Numbered from the stretch's first letter, positions 41,909-53,614 are shown. The stretch: DNA of 64,000 nt from Edwardsiella ictaluri ATCC 33202 (GCF_000264785.1 NZ_AFJI01000094.1:1-64000), one strand, 5' to 3'. The notes: generated from the sequence alone by a model not told the origin. A program made the numbers and translations.

Positions 41909-42193
41909 TCAGCCCTTTTTGACCGAGGCGACGTTACGGATCAGCCGCTTGCGATCCAGCAGCTCATGGGTGATGGGGTCGTAGTAACGGCTGGGCCAGA
42001 TCTCGCTGGGATGGATACTCAGCGCCTCGGCGATCAGCCATTCACCTTTGGGCCAAGGGCGAGTCAGAGCATTGGCTAGCGTCGAGCTGGATAGACCGGC
42101 GTTACGTGATACCTGGGTGAGCGTCAGCCTGCGCTTGTGCAATGCGGCAATGATCTCTGCCGGGTGCCAGTCTTCCGGGAGCGTTTTTTTCAT
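41909..42193 (-). CDS. sfsB: Ner-like DNA-binding protein SfsB
   Basis: A 94-residue helix-turn-helix protein of the phage Ner family. The core DWHPAEIIAALHKRRLTLTQVSRNAGLSSSTLANALTRPWPKGE is highly like E. coli SfsB (Nlp), which raises maltose gene expression when overproduced. The ATG at 42193 has AAGGAAA upstream; an in-frame ATG 33 nt earlier lacks one. It precedes ispB on the same strand in the usual enterobacterial neighbourhood, but murA, its usual next gene, is absent. Confidence 0.88.
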   Translation of the reverse strand: MKKTLPEDWHPAEIIAALHKRRLTLTQVSRNAGLSSSTLANALTRPWPKGEWLIAEALSIHPSEIWPSRYYDPITHELLDRKRLIRNVASVKKG

Positions 42194-42345
42194 TGGTGGT
42201 TTCCTTATCACTGAAAGTACCTTCATGGCGCCTGCTTAAAAAACTCCTTGGTACTATCTGAAAACCCCGTCTCCTTTTCAATTACTTTCTAACTAATGCG
42301 ATTAATGGAAATTTAAAATTGTGATGGTAGCTGCAGCGCAACATG

Positions 42346-42369
42346 TAAAAAAAGCGCCCATAGGCGCTT
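42346..42369 (-). terminator. Terminator of ispB
   Basis: On the minus strand AAGCGCC / GGCGCTT with loop TATG is followed by seven T, 19 nt after the ispB stop. Confidence 0.85.
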
Positions 42370-42387
42370 AGGCTCTGTAGAGCCCGA

Positions 42388-43359
42388 TTAAAAACTGCGG
42401 TTGACGGCCAGGTTAGCCAGTCCAATCAGGGCCTGTTTATGAGGGCTGTCCGGCAGTAGCGTCAGGGCTGCGATGGCTTTGTCGGCTTCCTCTTCCGCCC
42501 GGCTGCGGGTGTAGTCCAGCGAGCCGGCCTGTTGCATGGTCTCCAGTACCAGCTCCAGCAGATGACGGCCATTGCCCTGCTCGATCGCCTGGCGGATCAT
42601 CGCGGATCGTTCGGCGGATCCGTGGTGCATGGCGTGCAGCAGCGGCAGGGTCGGTTTTCCCTCATTGAGATCGTCGCCGGTATTTTTGCCCAGCGTCTTG
42701 CCATCGGCATCGTAGTCCAGCAGATCGTCGATTAGCTGAAATGCGGTGCCCAGATAGCGTCCGTAGTCTTGTAGGGCCTGCTCCTGCGCAGGATCAGCCC
42801 CGGCCAGAATGGCCGAGCATTGCGCTGCCGCCTCGAACAGACGGGCTGTTTTGCTGTAGATCACCTGCATATAATTTTCTTCGCTGATATCTGGGTCATT
42901 GACGTTCATCAGCTGCTGTACCTCGCCCTCCGCGATGACGTTGGTGGCCTCCGACATCAGCGCCAGGATGCGCAGTGACTCTAGGCTGGTCATCATCTGA
43001 AAGGCGCGGGTATAGATAAAGTCACCGACCAGTACGCTGGCGGCATTGCCGAAAGCTGCGTTGGCGGTGGCTTTACCACGGCGCATATCCGATTCATCCA
43101 CCACGTCGTCATGCAGCAATGTCGCGGTGTGGATAAACTCGATCAGCGCGGCGATGGTGAGATGGTGATCGCCCTGATAACCGAGGGTTCGTGCGGCCAG
43201 TATGGCGATCATAGGGCGAATGCGCTTACCGCCGCCGCTGATGATGTAGTAGCCAAGCTGATTGATAAGCGCGACGTCTGAATTTAACTGGTGAAGAATT
43301 TTCGCGTTCACATCCGCCATATCCTGCGCGGTTAACTCAGTAATTTGTTCTAAATTCAT
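42388..43359 (-). CDS. ispB: Octaprenyl diphosphate synthase IspB
   Basis: Trans-prenyltransferase that extends farnesyl diphosphate to the C40 side chain of ubiquinone and menaquinone. It has 323 residues, the E. coli length. The first aspartate-rich motif is LLHDDVVDESDMRRG and the second QLIDDLLDYDAD. It is essential in E. coli. It is divergent from the rplU operon. Confidence 0.97.
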   Translation of the reverse strand: MNLEQITELTAQDMADVNAKILHQLNSDVALINQLGYYIISGGGKRIRPMIAILAARTLGYQGDHHLTIAALIEFIHTATLLHDDVVDESDMRRGKATANAAFGNAASVLVGDFIYTRAFQMMTSLESLRILALMSEATNVIAEGEVQQLMNVNDPDISEENYMQVIYSKTARLFEAAAQCSAILAGADPAQEQALQDYGRYLGTAFQLIDDLLDYDADGKTLGKNTGDDLNEGKPTLPLLHAMHHGSAERSAMIRQAIEQGNGRHLLELVLETMQQAGSLDYTRSRAEEEADKAIAALTLLPDSPHKQALIGLANLAVNRSF

Positions 43360-43517
43360 CGTTTTATTTCAACTGTGTATGGATGTCCCGTCAGGCGGCA
43401 GCCCTTGCCTGGCTGCCATGGGCAGCCAACTATAGTATGATTGTACTTGAAAAATGATTTAGATAAACGGCGGGGAGAAAACTGTGCTTTTTTTCTTCTT
43501 TTCTCCTGATTCTACCC

Positions 43518-43930
<413 letters not shown>

Positions 43931-43936
43931 TTTTAG

Positions 43937-44206
<270 letters not shown>

Positions 44207-44232
44207 GTTTTTCGCGTCCTGAATGATATAAG

Positions 44233-44260
44233 GCCCCGCAATACTTTGCGGGGCTTTTTT
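44233..44260 (+). terminator. Terminator after rpmA
   Basis: Stem GCCCCGCAA / TTGCGGGGC with loop TACT and six T, 26 nt after the rpmA stop. It probably reduces read-through into yhbE and obgE. Confidence 0.9.
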
Positions 44261-44287
44261 GCGTTATGACGACAGAGAGGGACAGGG

Positions 44288-45229
44288 ATGTCCATGGAGA
44301 GTAAACAGAGTGCAGCTCTGGGCATCGCGCTGGCGCTGACGACGGCGATTTTCTGGGGCGCACTGCCGATCGCGATTAAGCAGCTCCTGCCTGACATGGC
44401 GCCTGAGACCATAGTTTGGTACCGTTTCTCTATGGCGGCATTAGGGCTGGGCAGTGTGCTGTGCCTGCGTGGCCAACTGCCGCCGCTGCGCGTATTTCGA
44501 CAGCGGCGTTGGTTACTGTTGCTGTCCGTTGCTACGGTGGGGCTACTGGGGAACTTTATCCTGTTCAGCACCTCGCTACAGTATTTGAGTCCAACCACCT
44601 CACAAGTGATCGGACAGCTTTCGCCGGTCGGTCTGATGTTCGCCAGCGTACTGGTACTGAAAGAGCGGATGCGGCCAGCGCAGGTGATTGGCGCTGCGCT
44701 GCTGATCGGTGGACTGCTCCTGTTTTTTAATACCAGCCTGGCGGAGATTTTTACCCGTCTAACGGACTACACGCTGGGTGTGTTACTCGGGGTGGCGGCG
44801 GCCGGGGTTTGGGTATGCTATGGCATCGGCCAGAAAGTATTATTGCGTCGCCTGGCCTCGCAGCAGATCCTTTGTCTGTTGTATGCTTTATGTGCGATCT
44901 GCCTGTGGCCGTTAGCACAACCGGGCCAGATTTATCAGCTGAGTGGCTGGCAGCTACTGTGCCTGCTGTTCTGCGGGATTAATACGCTGGTCGGTTACGG
45001 TGCGCTGGCCGAGGCCATGGTGCGCTGGCAGGTGGCGAAAGTGGGGGCTATTGTGACGCTGACCCCGCTGTTTACACTGATGTTTTCTGACATTTTAGCG
45101 TTAGCCTGGCCGGAAACCTTTATGACGCCCAGCCTGAATGTGGTGGGGTATATCGGCGCTTTTGTGGTGGTTGCCGGCGCCATGTTTTCTGCGACTGGCC
45201 ACCGTTGGTGGCCGCGCCAGCGCACATAA
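44288..45229 (+). CDS. yhbE: EamA-family inner-membrane transporter YhbE
   Basis: A 313-residue protein with ten hydrophobic helices in two EamA repeats of the drug/metabolite transporter superfamily. N-terminal ALTTAIFWGALPIAIKQLLP and the GYGALAEAMVRWQ segment match E. coli YhbE. The substrate is unknown. A second ATG six bases after the first is also possible. It lies between rpmA and obgE. Confidence 0.9.
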   Translation: MSMESKQSAALGIALALTTAIFWGALPIAIKQLLPDMAPETIVWYRFSMAALGLGSVLCLRGQLPPLRVFRQRRWLLLLSVATVGLLGNFILFSTSLQYLSPTTSQVIGQLSPVGLMFASVLVLKERMRPAQVIGAALLIGGLLLFFNTSLAEIFTRLTDYTLGVLLGVAAAGVWVCYGIGQKVLLRRLASQQILCLLYALCAICLWPLAQPGQIYQLSGWQLLCLLFCGINTLVGYGALAEAMVRWQVAKVGAIVTLTPLFTLMFSDILALAWPETFMTPSLNVVGYIGAFVVVAGAMFSATGHRWWPRQRT

Positions 45230-45277
45230 ACCGGATTGCCAGCGGGCGGTCTGGTCACTGATTTACGGAGACAGTAA

Positions 45278-46456
<1,179 letters not shown>

Positions 46457-46477
46457 TCAATTCGCACGGAATACCGG

Positions 46478-46507
46478 GGGCTGCCTGTAGGGCAGCCCTT
46501 TTTTTTT
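46478..46507 (+). terminator. Terminator after obgE
   Basis: Stem GGGCTGCC / GGCAGCCC with loop TGTAG and nine T. Its T run touches the stop codon of the convergent basS gene. Confidence 0.9.
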
Positions 46508-47579
46508 AACCGAAATCCTGCGGCGTCAGCGGCAGATAGCAGCAGGCGTTGAGTCCTGGTCCCGGGCGGTTATTGCGCAGGGTGAGCTGTCCCTTGTGCA
46601 GCTGTAGGATGCGCACCACGATATTCAGCCCCAGGCCGCTGCCGCCGAAACGCCGGTCAAGGCGGTGGAAGGGCTCGGTCAGCTCGCTGGCCCGTGATTC
46701 ATCGATACCGGGTCCTCTGTCGATGACCTGCAGGATACTGCCGTGCCCGTCTGTGCTCAGCGTAACCCGCAGGAGAATATCGCTGCCCTCGGGGCTGTAG
46801 CGGTGGGCATTCTCCACCAGATTACGCAGCATCAGGCGCAGCAGCATCGCATCGCCGTGCATCGGTATCTGTGACGGCGTCTCCAGCCTCAGGTGCTGTC
46901 CGCGCAGCGCCAGCATCTCGCACAGCTCGCTGCGCTGAGCGAGCACCACCTCGTTTATCAGCTCCAGCTGTGGATAGTGGCCGCTGGCAAAATTCTGTCC
47001 GACACGCGACAGCATCAGCAGCTGCTCGACCGTGTGCATCAGTTGATCGATGCGCTGCACCAGCATAGTGGCTTCCTGTACTCCACTCTGTTCCATGAGC
47101 TCAAGGTGCAGGCGTACGCCGGCGAGGGGGGTGCGTAGCTCGTGTGCGGCATCGGCCGTGAACAGACGCTCCTGGCGCAGGGTATGCTGCAGGCGGCTAA
47201 ACAGGTGGTTGAGGGTACGGGTAATCGAGGTGATCTCCGTCATACTGCTGTCGATATCGATGGGCGTCAGGTTACTGGGCGACCGTTTCTCTAACCGCGC
47301 CTGTAGCTGGTTAAGCGGGCGGACTATCCAACTGACGGCCAGCCAGGAAAGCAGCAGCGTAACAGCCATCATCACCAGAGAGGGGATCAGCAGAGCGGCA
47401 ATGGCTGCGTGGATCTCTTTATCAACCTGCTCCGTGCGTACCTTGGTGCTGAGGGTTTCGTTAACCAGAAAACTTATCTGTTCCCGGCTTTCATGCCATA
47501 GCCACAGTGCGCTGACCAATTGGGTGACCAGCAGGATCAGCGCCAGCATAATGAGCAGCGTACGGCGCAGGCTGATCAC
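46506..47579 (-). CDS. basS: Sensor histidine kinase BasS (PmrB)
   Basis: A 357-residue inner-membrane sensor. Helices lie at about 7-27 and 61-83 and enclose a short periplasmic loop of about 33 residues with acidic residues, typical of PmrB, which senses ferric iron and aluminium. HAMP follows, then the H box AAHELRTPLAGVRLHLE with His146, and the ATPase with NLVENAHRYSPEG, DRGPGI and GGSGLGL. The start is GTG at 47579, overlapping the basR stop by 4 nt. The closest recalled match is E. coli BasS; the QseC family is a more remote alternative. Confidence 0.88.
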   Translation of the reverse strand: MISLRRTLLIMLALILLVTQLVSALWLWHESREQISFLVNETLSTKVRTEQVDKEIHAAIAALLIPSLVMMAVTLLLSWLAVSWIVRPLNQLQARLEKRSPSNLTPIDIDSSMTEITSITRTLNHLFSRLQHTLRQERLFTADAAHELRTPLAGVRLHLELMEQSGVQEATMLVQRIDQLMHTVEQLLMLSRVGQNFASGHYPQLELINEVVLAQRSELCEMLALRGQHLRLETPSQIPMHGDAMLLRLMLRNLVENAHRYSPEGSDILLRVTLSTDGHGSILQVIDRGPGIDESRASELTEPFHRLDRRFGGSGLGLNIVVRILQLHKGQLTLRNNRPGPGLNACCYLPLTPQDFG

Positions 47580-48238
47580 TGCGTCTTCTCCAGCCGATAG
47601 CCGACGCCGCGCAGGGTTTTTATGCGTTTTTTCCCCAGTTTGCGCCGTAGGTTATGGATATGTACCTCCAGCGAGTTGGAGCTGAGTCCATCCTGCCAGG
47701 AGTAGAGATCCTGCTGTAGGACTTCACGGTTGATAGTCTGCCCTGCGCGCATCATCAAGCGTGCCAGGATGGCGAACTCTTTTGGGGTGATCTCCAGCGC
47801 CTGGCCGCCGCAGGTGACCTGCTGGCTGGAGAGATCCAGATGAATATCATCGACCTGCAGAAAGTTGTTGCACAGCCCCTGCATACGGCGGATCAGGGCG
47901 CGGACGCGCGCCAGCAGCTCGGCCAGTGCAAAAGGCTTAACCAGATAGTCATCGGCACCGGCATCCAGCCCATCGACACGATCGCTGACGGTGTCGCGGG
48001 CGGTGAGGATTAGCACCGGCGCGTCGATACCTTCGCGCCGCCACTGACGCAGCGCGTTGGCGCCGTCTATGTCGGGCAGCCCCAGATCGAGGATGATCAG
48101 GCTGTAGTGGCTGCTCTGCAGCAGTGCACTGGCGCCTACTGCGCTGTCCGCACAGTCATAGGCATAGTTTTCCCGCGCCATCGCCTGGGCCAGCCCCTGC
48201 TGGATCAGGGTATCGTCTTCCACGATCAGGATCTTCAT
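47576..48238 (-). CDS. basR: Response regulator BasR (PmrA)
   Basis: A 220-residue OmpR-family regulator. The receiver has the acidic pocket VEDD, phosphoacceptor Asp51 in IILDLGLPD and Lys in DDYLVKPFAL. The winged helix (about 125-218) carries NSLEVHIHNLRRKLGKKRI. In enterobacteria PmrA activates lipid A modification genes that give polymyxin resistance. It starts 9 nt after dacB, with no eptA (pmrC) beside it as in E. coli. Confidence 0.9.
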   Translation of the reverse strand: MKILIVEDDTLIQQGLAQAMARENYAYDCADSAVGASALLQSSHYSLIILDLGLPDIDGANALRQWRREGIDAPVLILTARDTVSDRVDGLDAGADDYLVKPFALAELLARVRALIRRMQGLCNNFLQVDDIHLDLSSQQVTCGGQALEITPKEFAILARLMMRAGQTINREVLQQDLYSWQDGLSSNSLEVHIHNLRRKLGKKRIKTLRGVGYRLEKTQ

Positions 48239-48247
48239 ATCAGCTCG

Positions 48248-49681
48248 TCAGTTATTGCGGTAAATGTCGCGGTACAGGCGGCTCTCAAAACGTACCAGCG
48301 GCTGACGGCGGGTACGCTGATCTTGTGGCGGAACTGCATAGCCGGACAGGTATTGCACAAAGGCCATACGCTGTCCGCTGGCGGTGGTGATGAAACCGGC
48401 CAGGTTATATACCCCTTGCAGTGAGCCGGTCTTGGCGGAAACCTTGCCGTCAACGCCCGCCTCATGTAGACCGCCGCGATACTGCAGCGTTCCATCGTTG
48501 CCGGCCAGCGGCAGCATGCTGATGAAGTTCAGCTGGCTGTCATTTTGGGCGATGTACAGCAATACCTCCATCATTGTTGCCGGTGAGATCAGGTTATGGC
48601 GCGATAGACCAGATCCGTCGACCACCACGGAGTTACCCAGGTTGACTCCCGCCTTTTTGCGCAGGATCTGACGCACAGCATCGGAGCCGGCACGCCAGGT
48701 GCCGGGAACATTAAAATAGCTGTGGCCAATGGTGCGGAAAATGGTATCAGCAATCATGTTATCCGATTTTTTCAACATCACACGCAGCAGATCGTGCAGC
48801 GGCGCCGACTGAGTCTGCGCCAGTATGGTGCCCTGTGGGGTGACCTGGGTTTCCCGGCGCAGATGGCCCGCAATATCGATATTGGCCTGCTGCAGCTCGT
48901 CTTTGACGATGGCACCGGCGTAGGCTGCTCCGTCCTGTATGGCGAAGGCCAACGGTAGCGGATCGGTGCGTTGGGTCAGGCAGCCGGTCAGGGTATAGCG
49001 GTTGAGCTCACCTGGGACGACGTCCAGCTCGCAATAGGGGGCTTCAGCAGAACCGCGCGCCAGAGTTTTAACTTCGCTGAACATGTGCACCGGATAATAG
49101 GATGCGACGCGAATAAAAGCGCGATCGCCTGCTTTCGGGGCGCTATACAGTGATATGGAGAAGCAGTTGCGATCGACGATTGCGGCAGCCGGCGGTGCGC
49201 TGAAACACTGGGTCAGATCGTTCCATGGCCAGCCGGGGGCTTTATCATGGCTGGCAAATACCGAGGTATCGATGAGAATATCACCGCTGATGCGCGCGAT
49301 GCCCTGTTTTTTCAGGGAGGCGACCATGTTGCGGATATTCTGGCGGCGCAGCGTTGGGTCACCGTCGAAACGTACGATGAGGTCACCGTTTAGGGTGCCT
49401 GCGCTGATCTGTCCACGGGTTTCAAAGGTGGTATTAAAGCGGAAGTCCGGTCCCAGCTGCAGCAACGCCGCCAGCGCCGTGATTACTTTCTGGGTGCTGG
49501 CGGGTAGCGCCATTTGCTGACCGTGATAGTCGATGGTCGGCGTGGTTGAGCCGACTTTTTGCACCATCAGCGCCAGATTGGTGCCTTCTGGCAGATATTG
49601 GGCATAGTCTTGAACCGGTGTTGCTTGGACGCTGAACACCAGAGCATAGGCCAGTCCACTCAGTAATCGTGAAAATCGCAT
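48248..49681 (-). CDS. dacB: D-alanyl-D-alanine carboxypeptidase/endopeptidase DacB (PBP4)
   Basis: Periplasmic class C low-molecular-weight penicillin-binding protein that trims and cleaves peptidoglycan crosslinks. It has 477 residues, the E. coli length. A signal peptide ends near VFSVQA, catalytic SxxK is ASTQKV (Ser62, Lys65), the SxN element lies in SGLSRHN and the KTG triad is in SAKTGSLQG. It is divergent from greA and appears to head a three-gene operon with basR and basS. Confidence 0.96.
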   Translation of the reverse strand: MRFSRLLSGLAYALVFSVQATPVQDYAQYLPEGTNLALMVQKVGSTTPTIDYHGQQMALPASTQKVITALAALLQLGPDFRFNTTFETRGQISAGTLNGDLIVRFDGDPTLRRQNIRNMVASLKKQGIARISGDILIDTSVFASHDKAPGWPWNDLTQCFSAPPAAAIVDRNCFSISLYSAPKAGDRAFIRVASYYPVHMFSEVKTLARGSAEAPYCELDVVPGELNRYTLTGCLTQRTDPLPLAFAIQDGAAYAGAIVKDELQQANIDIAGHLRRETQVTPQGTILAQTQSAPLHDLLRVMLKKSDNMIADTIFRTIGHSYFNVPGTWRAGSDAVRQILRKKAGVNLGNSVVVDGSGLSRHNLISPATMMEVLLYIAQNDSQLNFISMLPLAGNDGTLQYRGGLHEAGVDGKVSAKTGSLQGVYNLAGFITTASGQRMAFVQYLSGYAVPPQDQRTRRQPLVRFESRLYRDIYRNN

Positions 49682-49783
49682 AGTCCCGCGGAAGCCGATA
49701 AGTTAATCGAGTAAGTTCTGTGCCTGTCATACTAAGGCGCAATGTGGGTCAAAGTAAACGATGATACTTCTCTGACTCTAGGC

Positions 49784-49848
49784 TAGAATGGCCGATAAAA
49801 GACAGCATAGTGCCTGACCGGGATCGCCGTTCTGGTCAGGTTTCTTTT
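49784..49848 (+). ncRNA. greA leader with intrinsic terminator (GraL-like)
   Basis: TAGAAT at 49784-49789 is a good -10 element. About 25 nt later the hairpin CCTGACC (49813-49819) / GGTCAGG (49834-49840) is followed by TTTCTTTT, a complete intrinsic terminator about 80 nt before greA. In E. coli short GraL RNAs arise by premature termination in the greA leader. A matching -35 is not obvious. Confidence 0.5.
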
Positions 49849-49929
49849 GTATGGCACCGTGCCGGATGGACGCCACCCATGCCGAGGCTTTCAGGTGCCG
49901 ACAAAGCAGATTTCGAGGTGACTAAAACA

Positions 49930-50406
49930 ATGAATCAGATTCCGATGACGTTGCGTGGTGCAGAGAAACTGCGTGAAGAGTTAGATTTTCTGAAGGGAAC
50001 CCGTCGTCCGCAGATTATTGCGGCTATCGCCGAAGCACGTGAGCATGGCGACCTGAAAGAGAATGCGGAGTACCATGCTGCGCGCGAGCAGCAGGGTTTT
50101 TGCGAAGGCCGTATTCAAGAGATCGAAGCCAAACTGTCCAATGCCCAGGTGATTGACGTGACCAAGATGCCCAACAATGGCCGGGTTATCTTCGGGTCGA
50201 CCGTTAGCGTGGAGAATCTGAATACGGAAGACCAGCAGACCTATCGCATCGTAGGCGACGATGAGGCGGATTTTAAACACAATCTGATTTCGGTTAACTC
50301 GCCGATTGCGCGTGGTCTGATCGGGAAAGAAGAGGGGGACGTCGTGACGATCAAAACGCCGGGTGGTGAGGTCGAATACGAAATCCTTAATGTTGAGTAT
50401 CTCTGA
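49930..50406 (+). CDS. greA: Transcription elongation factor GreA
   Basis: Rescues backtracked RNA polymerase by stimulating cleavage of the nascent RNA. It has 158 residues. The N-terminal coiled coil (about 10-75) carries the acidic tip in [18 protein letters not shown], and the FKBP-like C-terminal domain begins near residue 85. The ATG at 49930 matches the family; the frame is open 40 codons upstream without conservation. Confidence 0.98.
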   Translation: MNQIPMTLRGAEKLREELDFLKGTRRPQIIAAIAEAREHGDLKENAEYHAAREQQGFCEGRIQEIEAKLSNAQVIDVTKMPNNGRVIFGSTVSVENLNTEDQQTYRIVGDDEADFKHNLISVNSPIARGLIGKEEGDVVTIKTPGGEVEYEILNVEYL

Positions 50407-50466
50407 TATTTTATTCGTTTTCCCCTCCGTCCGTGCAGCAGAGTGTCCGCCAGTGTAAAGATAGGA

Positions 50467-50487
50467 AAAGGCCGCACTGCGGCCTTT
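50467..50487. terminator. Terminator between greA and yhbY
   Basis: Stem AAAGGCCGC / GCGGCCTTT with a 3-base loop. The T tract is short on both strands, but the hairpin lies between convergent genes and probably serves both. Confidence 0.7.
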
Positions 50488-50546
50488 GCGTTATGCTGAG
50501 AAAGCACGTCTTTTTATGTTATATCTTTTCTTTATACGAAAAGAGA

Positions 50547-50840
50547 TTAACGGGGTAAACTGATCTTGCGTTCTTCGCTCGGGCGGTAAATCACCAGGAT
50601 GTTACCGATCAGCTGAACGTTGTACGCACCGGTTTCACGGACGATGGCGTTGGCGATCAGGGTTTTGGTGTCGCGCTCTTCAGCGGCGATCCTTACCTTG
50701 ATCAGCTCATGGTGCGCCAGCGCCTGTTCAATTTCTGCGAGCACCCCTTCGGTAAGGCCGTTCGCGCCGAGTTGCACAACAGGCTTCAGCGAATGGGCCA
50801 AGCTTTTCAGGTGCTGTTTTTGCTTGTTAGTCAGATTCAT
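50547..50840 (-). CDS. yhbY: Ribosome assembly RNA-binding protein YhbY
   Basis: A 97-residue CRM-domain protein (IF3 C-terminal-like fold) that associates with pre-50S particles. MNLTNKQKQHLKSLAHSLKPVVQLGANGLTE is visible in parts, with the GxxG-type loop VQLGANGL. The length equals E. coli. It is divergent from rlmE. Confidence 0.96.
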   Translation of the reverse strand: MNLTNKQKQHLKSLAHSLKPVVQLGANGLTEGVLAEIEQALAHHELIKVRIAAEERDTKTLIANAIVRETGAYNVQLIGNILVIYRPSEERKISLPR

Positions 50841-50970
50841 CGTCTTTTTTGCTTAGGTTGGGATTGAAAACGGTACATTCTAGCGCCATCTCAGCATTAT
50901 CACCAAATCGGTCTTGCGCCGCCTCGGTGTTTTCAAAGCAGATGAACCTGTGATTTAGTGAGTATTTAAG

Positions 50971-51597
50971 ATGGGTAAAAAACGTTCGGCCAGTTCGAGT
51001 CGCTGGTTACAGGAACATTTTAGCGATAAATATGTGCAGCAGGCACAGAAAAAGGGGCTGCGTTCGCGCGCCTGGTTTAAACTGGACGAGATCCAGGGCA
51101 CGGATAAGATCTTCCGACCAGGCATGACCGTGGTAGATTTGGGCGCTGCGCCCGGGGGATGGTCACAATATGTGGTCACACAAATCGGCGATAAAGGTCG
51201 GGTGATTGCGTGTGATCTTTTACCTATGGATCCTATCGTTGGCGTCGATTTCCTCCAGGGCGATTTTCGTGATGAATTGGTGCTGGCGGCGCTGATGGAG
51301 CGAGTGGGTGATGCCAAGGTGCAGGTGGTGATGTCTGACATGGCACCCAATATGAGCGGCACCCCTTCCGTAGATATTCCGCGTGCCATGTATCTGGTTG
51401 AATTGGCGTTTGAAATGGCCAAAGATGTTCTGGCACCCGGTGGTAGTTTTGTGGTGAAGGTCTTTCAGGGAGAGGGATTTGACGAGTATCTGGGCCAGAT
51501 CCGCTCCCTGTTTACGAAGGTGAAGATTCGTAAGCCTGAAGCTTCGCGCGCGCGTTCGCGCGAAGTGTACATCGTAGCGACAGGGCGGAAACTGTAG
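50971..51597 (+). CDS. rlmE: 23S rRNA Um2552 2'-O-methyltransferase RlmE (FtsJ)
   Basis: Heat-shock-induced methyltransferase for U2552 in the 23S A loop, a late 50S assembly step. It has 208 residues. SAM-binding [13 protein letters not shown] and the K-D-K-E catalytic residues in SRAWFKL (Lys37), MSDMAPN, VKVFQG and SREVYIVA are present. It is followed by ftsH after 47 nt, the known heat-shock pair. Confidence 0.97.
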   Translation: MGKKRSASSSRWLQEHFSDKYVQQAQKKGLRSRAWFKLDEIQGTDKIFRPGMTVVDLGAAPGGWSQYVVTQIGDKGRVIACDLLPMDPIVGVDFLQGDFRDELVLAALMERVGDAKVQVVMSDMAPNMSGTPSVDIPRAMYLVELAFEMAKDVLAPGGSFVVKVFQGEGFDEYLGQIRSLFTKVKIRKPEASRARSREVYIVATGRKL

Positions 51598-51644
51598 TAC
51601 CCTAACGCTGTTTGTTAACACAGTTGTAAAAAGAGGTTAATCCC

Positions 51645-53594
51645 TTGAGTGACATGGCGAAAAACCTAATTCTCTGGCTGGTCATCGCAGTAGTACTGAT
51701 GTCGGTTTTCCAGAGCTTTGGGCCCAGCGAATCAAATAGCCGCAGGGTGGACTACTCGACGTTCCTGACCGAGGTTAACCAGGATCAGGTGCGCCAGGTC
51801 AGCATTGATGGGCGTGCGATCAACGTTACCAAGAAGGATGGTAATCGTTATACCACCTATATCCCGATTAATGATCCGAAACTGTTGGATTCCCTGTTAA
51901 CCAAGAATGTAAAAGTGATCGGTGAGCCGCCGGAAGAGCCGAGTCTGCTGACGTCGATCTTTATCTCTTGGTTCCCGATGCTGTTGTTGATCGGGGTGTG
52001 GATCTTCTTTATGCGCCAAATGCAGGGCGGCGGCGGAAAAGGCGCCATGTCGTTCGGTAAGAGTAAGGCGCGCATGTTGACGGAAGATCAGATTAAAACC
52101 ACCTTTGCCGATGTGGCCGGTTGCGATGAGGCCAAAGAAGAGGTCGGCGAGTTGGTGGAGTACCTGCGCGATCCGAGCCGTTTCCAGAAGCTCGGCGGTA
52201 AGATCCCGAAAGGTATCCTGATGGTGGGGCCGCCGGGGACAGGTAAGACCCTGCTGGCCAAGGCGATTGCCGGTGAGGCCAAGGTTCCGTTCTTTACCAT
52301 TTCCGGCTCTGACTTTGTGGAGATGTTCGTCGGCGTTGGCGCCTCGCGTGTACGCGATATGTTCGAACAGGCCAAGAAGGCAGCACCATGCATTATCTTT
52401 ATCGATGAGATCGACGCCGTAGGTCGCCAGCGTGGTGCTGGCCTGGGCGGCGGCCACGATGAGCGTGAGCAGACCCTGAACCAGATGCTGGTCGAGATGG
52501 ATGGCTTTGAGGGCAACGAGGGCATCATCGTTATCGCGGCGACCAACCGTCCGGATGTGCTGGACCCGGCGCTGCTGCGTCCTGGTCGCTTTGACCGTCA
52601 GGTGGTGGTAGGTCTGCCGGATGTGCGTGGCCGTGAGCAGATCCTGAAGGTGCATATGCGCCGCGTTCCGCTGGCGACTGATATCGACGCGTCGGTTATC
52701 GCGCGCGGCACGCCGGGTTTCTCCGGTGCCGATCTGGCTAACCTGGTCAACGAAGCGGCGCTGTTTGCCGCCCGTAACAACAAGCGCGTGGTGTCGATGG
52801 TCGAGTTTGAGAAGGCCAAAGATAAGATCATGATGGGGGCGGAGCGCCGTTCCATGGTGATGACCGAAGCGCAAAAAGAGTCGACAGCGTATCACGAAGC
52901 CGGACATGCGATAATCGGCCGCCTGGTGCCAGAGCACGATCCGGTACATAAGGTCACCATCATCCCGCGTGGTCGTGCGCTGGGGGTGACCTTCTTCCTG
53001 CCGCAGGGCGACTCTATCAGCTACAGCCGCCAGAAGCTGGAGAGCATGATCTCCGTGGCCTACGGCGGTCGTCTGGCGGAGGAGTTGATTTACGGCACTG
53101 AGCACGTTTCTACCGGTGCCTCGCAGGACATCAAGCAGGCGACGACCATCGCCCGCAACATGGTGACTCAATGGGGCTTCTCCGAGAAGCTGGGGCCACT
53201 GCTGTATGCGGAGGAAGAGGGCGAGGTGTTCCTCGGCCGCTCCGTCGCCAAGACCAAACACATGTCCGATGAGACGGCCCGCATTATCGATCAGGAGGTC
53301 AAGGCACTGATCGAGCATAACTATCAGCGTGCCCGCCAGCTGCTGGTCGACAATATGGATATCATGCATGCCATGAAGGATGCGCTGATGAAGTATGAGA
53401 CCATCGATGCGCCGCAGGTCGATGACCTGATGGCGCGCCGTGAAGTCCGCCCGCCGGCCGGTTGGCTGGACGAGCAGGCCAATCGCCAGGCGCAGGCCCA
53501 GCAACCGGTGGTACATACGGAGCCGGTCGCACCGGCCGCGGATAGCGACGCCGCGCGTAGCGATGATGATCGGCATAACGACGGCGAAAAGTGA
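51645..53594 (+). CDS. ftsH: ATP-dependent zinc metalloprotease FtsH
   Basis: Essential membrane AAA+ protease that degrades LpxC, sigma-32 and misassembled membrane proteins. Two membrane helices (about 8-26 and 100-120) flank a periplasmic domain. The AAA module has GPPGTGKT and the zinc site HEAGH with a distal Asp. The TTG at 51645 fits AGAGG at 51632-51636 (8-nt spacing); an ATG at 51654 would give the E. coli start MAKNLILW. HflK and HflC, its modulators, are encoded at 10-12 kb. Confidence 0.97.
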   Translation: MSDMAKNLILWLVIAVVLMSVFQSFGPSESNSRRVDYSTFLTEVNQDQVRQVSIDGRAINVTKKDGNRYTTYIPINDPKLLDSLLTKNVKVIGEPPEEPSLLTSIFISWFPMLLLIGVWIFFMRQMQGGGGKGAMSFGKSKARMLTEDQIKTTFADVAGCDEAKEEVGELVEYLRDPSRFQKLGGKIPKGILMVGPPGTGKTLLAKAIAGEAKVPFFTISGSDFVEMFVGVGASRVRDMFEQAKKAAPCIIFIDEIDAVGRQRGAGLGGGHDEREQTLNQMLVEMDGFEGNEGIIVIAATNRPDVLDPALLRPGRFDRQVVVGLPDVRGREQILKVHMRRVPLATDIDASVIARGTPGFSGADLANLVNEAALFAARNNKRVVSMVEFEKAKDKIMMGAERRSMVMTEAQKESTAYHEAGHAIIGRLVPEHDPVHKVTIIPRGRALGVTFFLPQGDSISYSRQKLESMISVAYGGRLAEELIYGTEHVSTGASQDIKQATTIARNMVTQWGFSEKLGPLLYAEEEGEVFLGRSVAKTKHMSDETARIIDQEVKALIEHNYQRARQLLVDNMDIMHAMKDALMKYETIDAPQVDDLMARREVRPPAGWLDEQANRQAQAQQPVVHTEPVAPAADSDAARSDDDRHNDGEK

Positions 53595-53614
53595 TTACGC
53601 CATCGTGAATGGAG

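Noticed and set aside
51897-53576. A long open frame (559 codons) antisense to ftsH, and similar long frames opposite purA, infB, glmM and nnr
   Set aside because: They are codon-bias shadows of highly expressed GC-rich genes. They have no ribosome binding site or recognisable domain, and the sense genes are certain.
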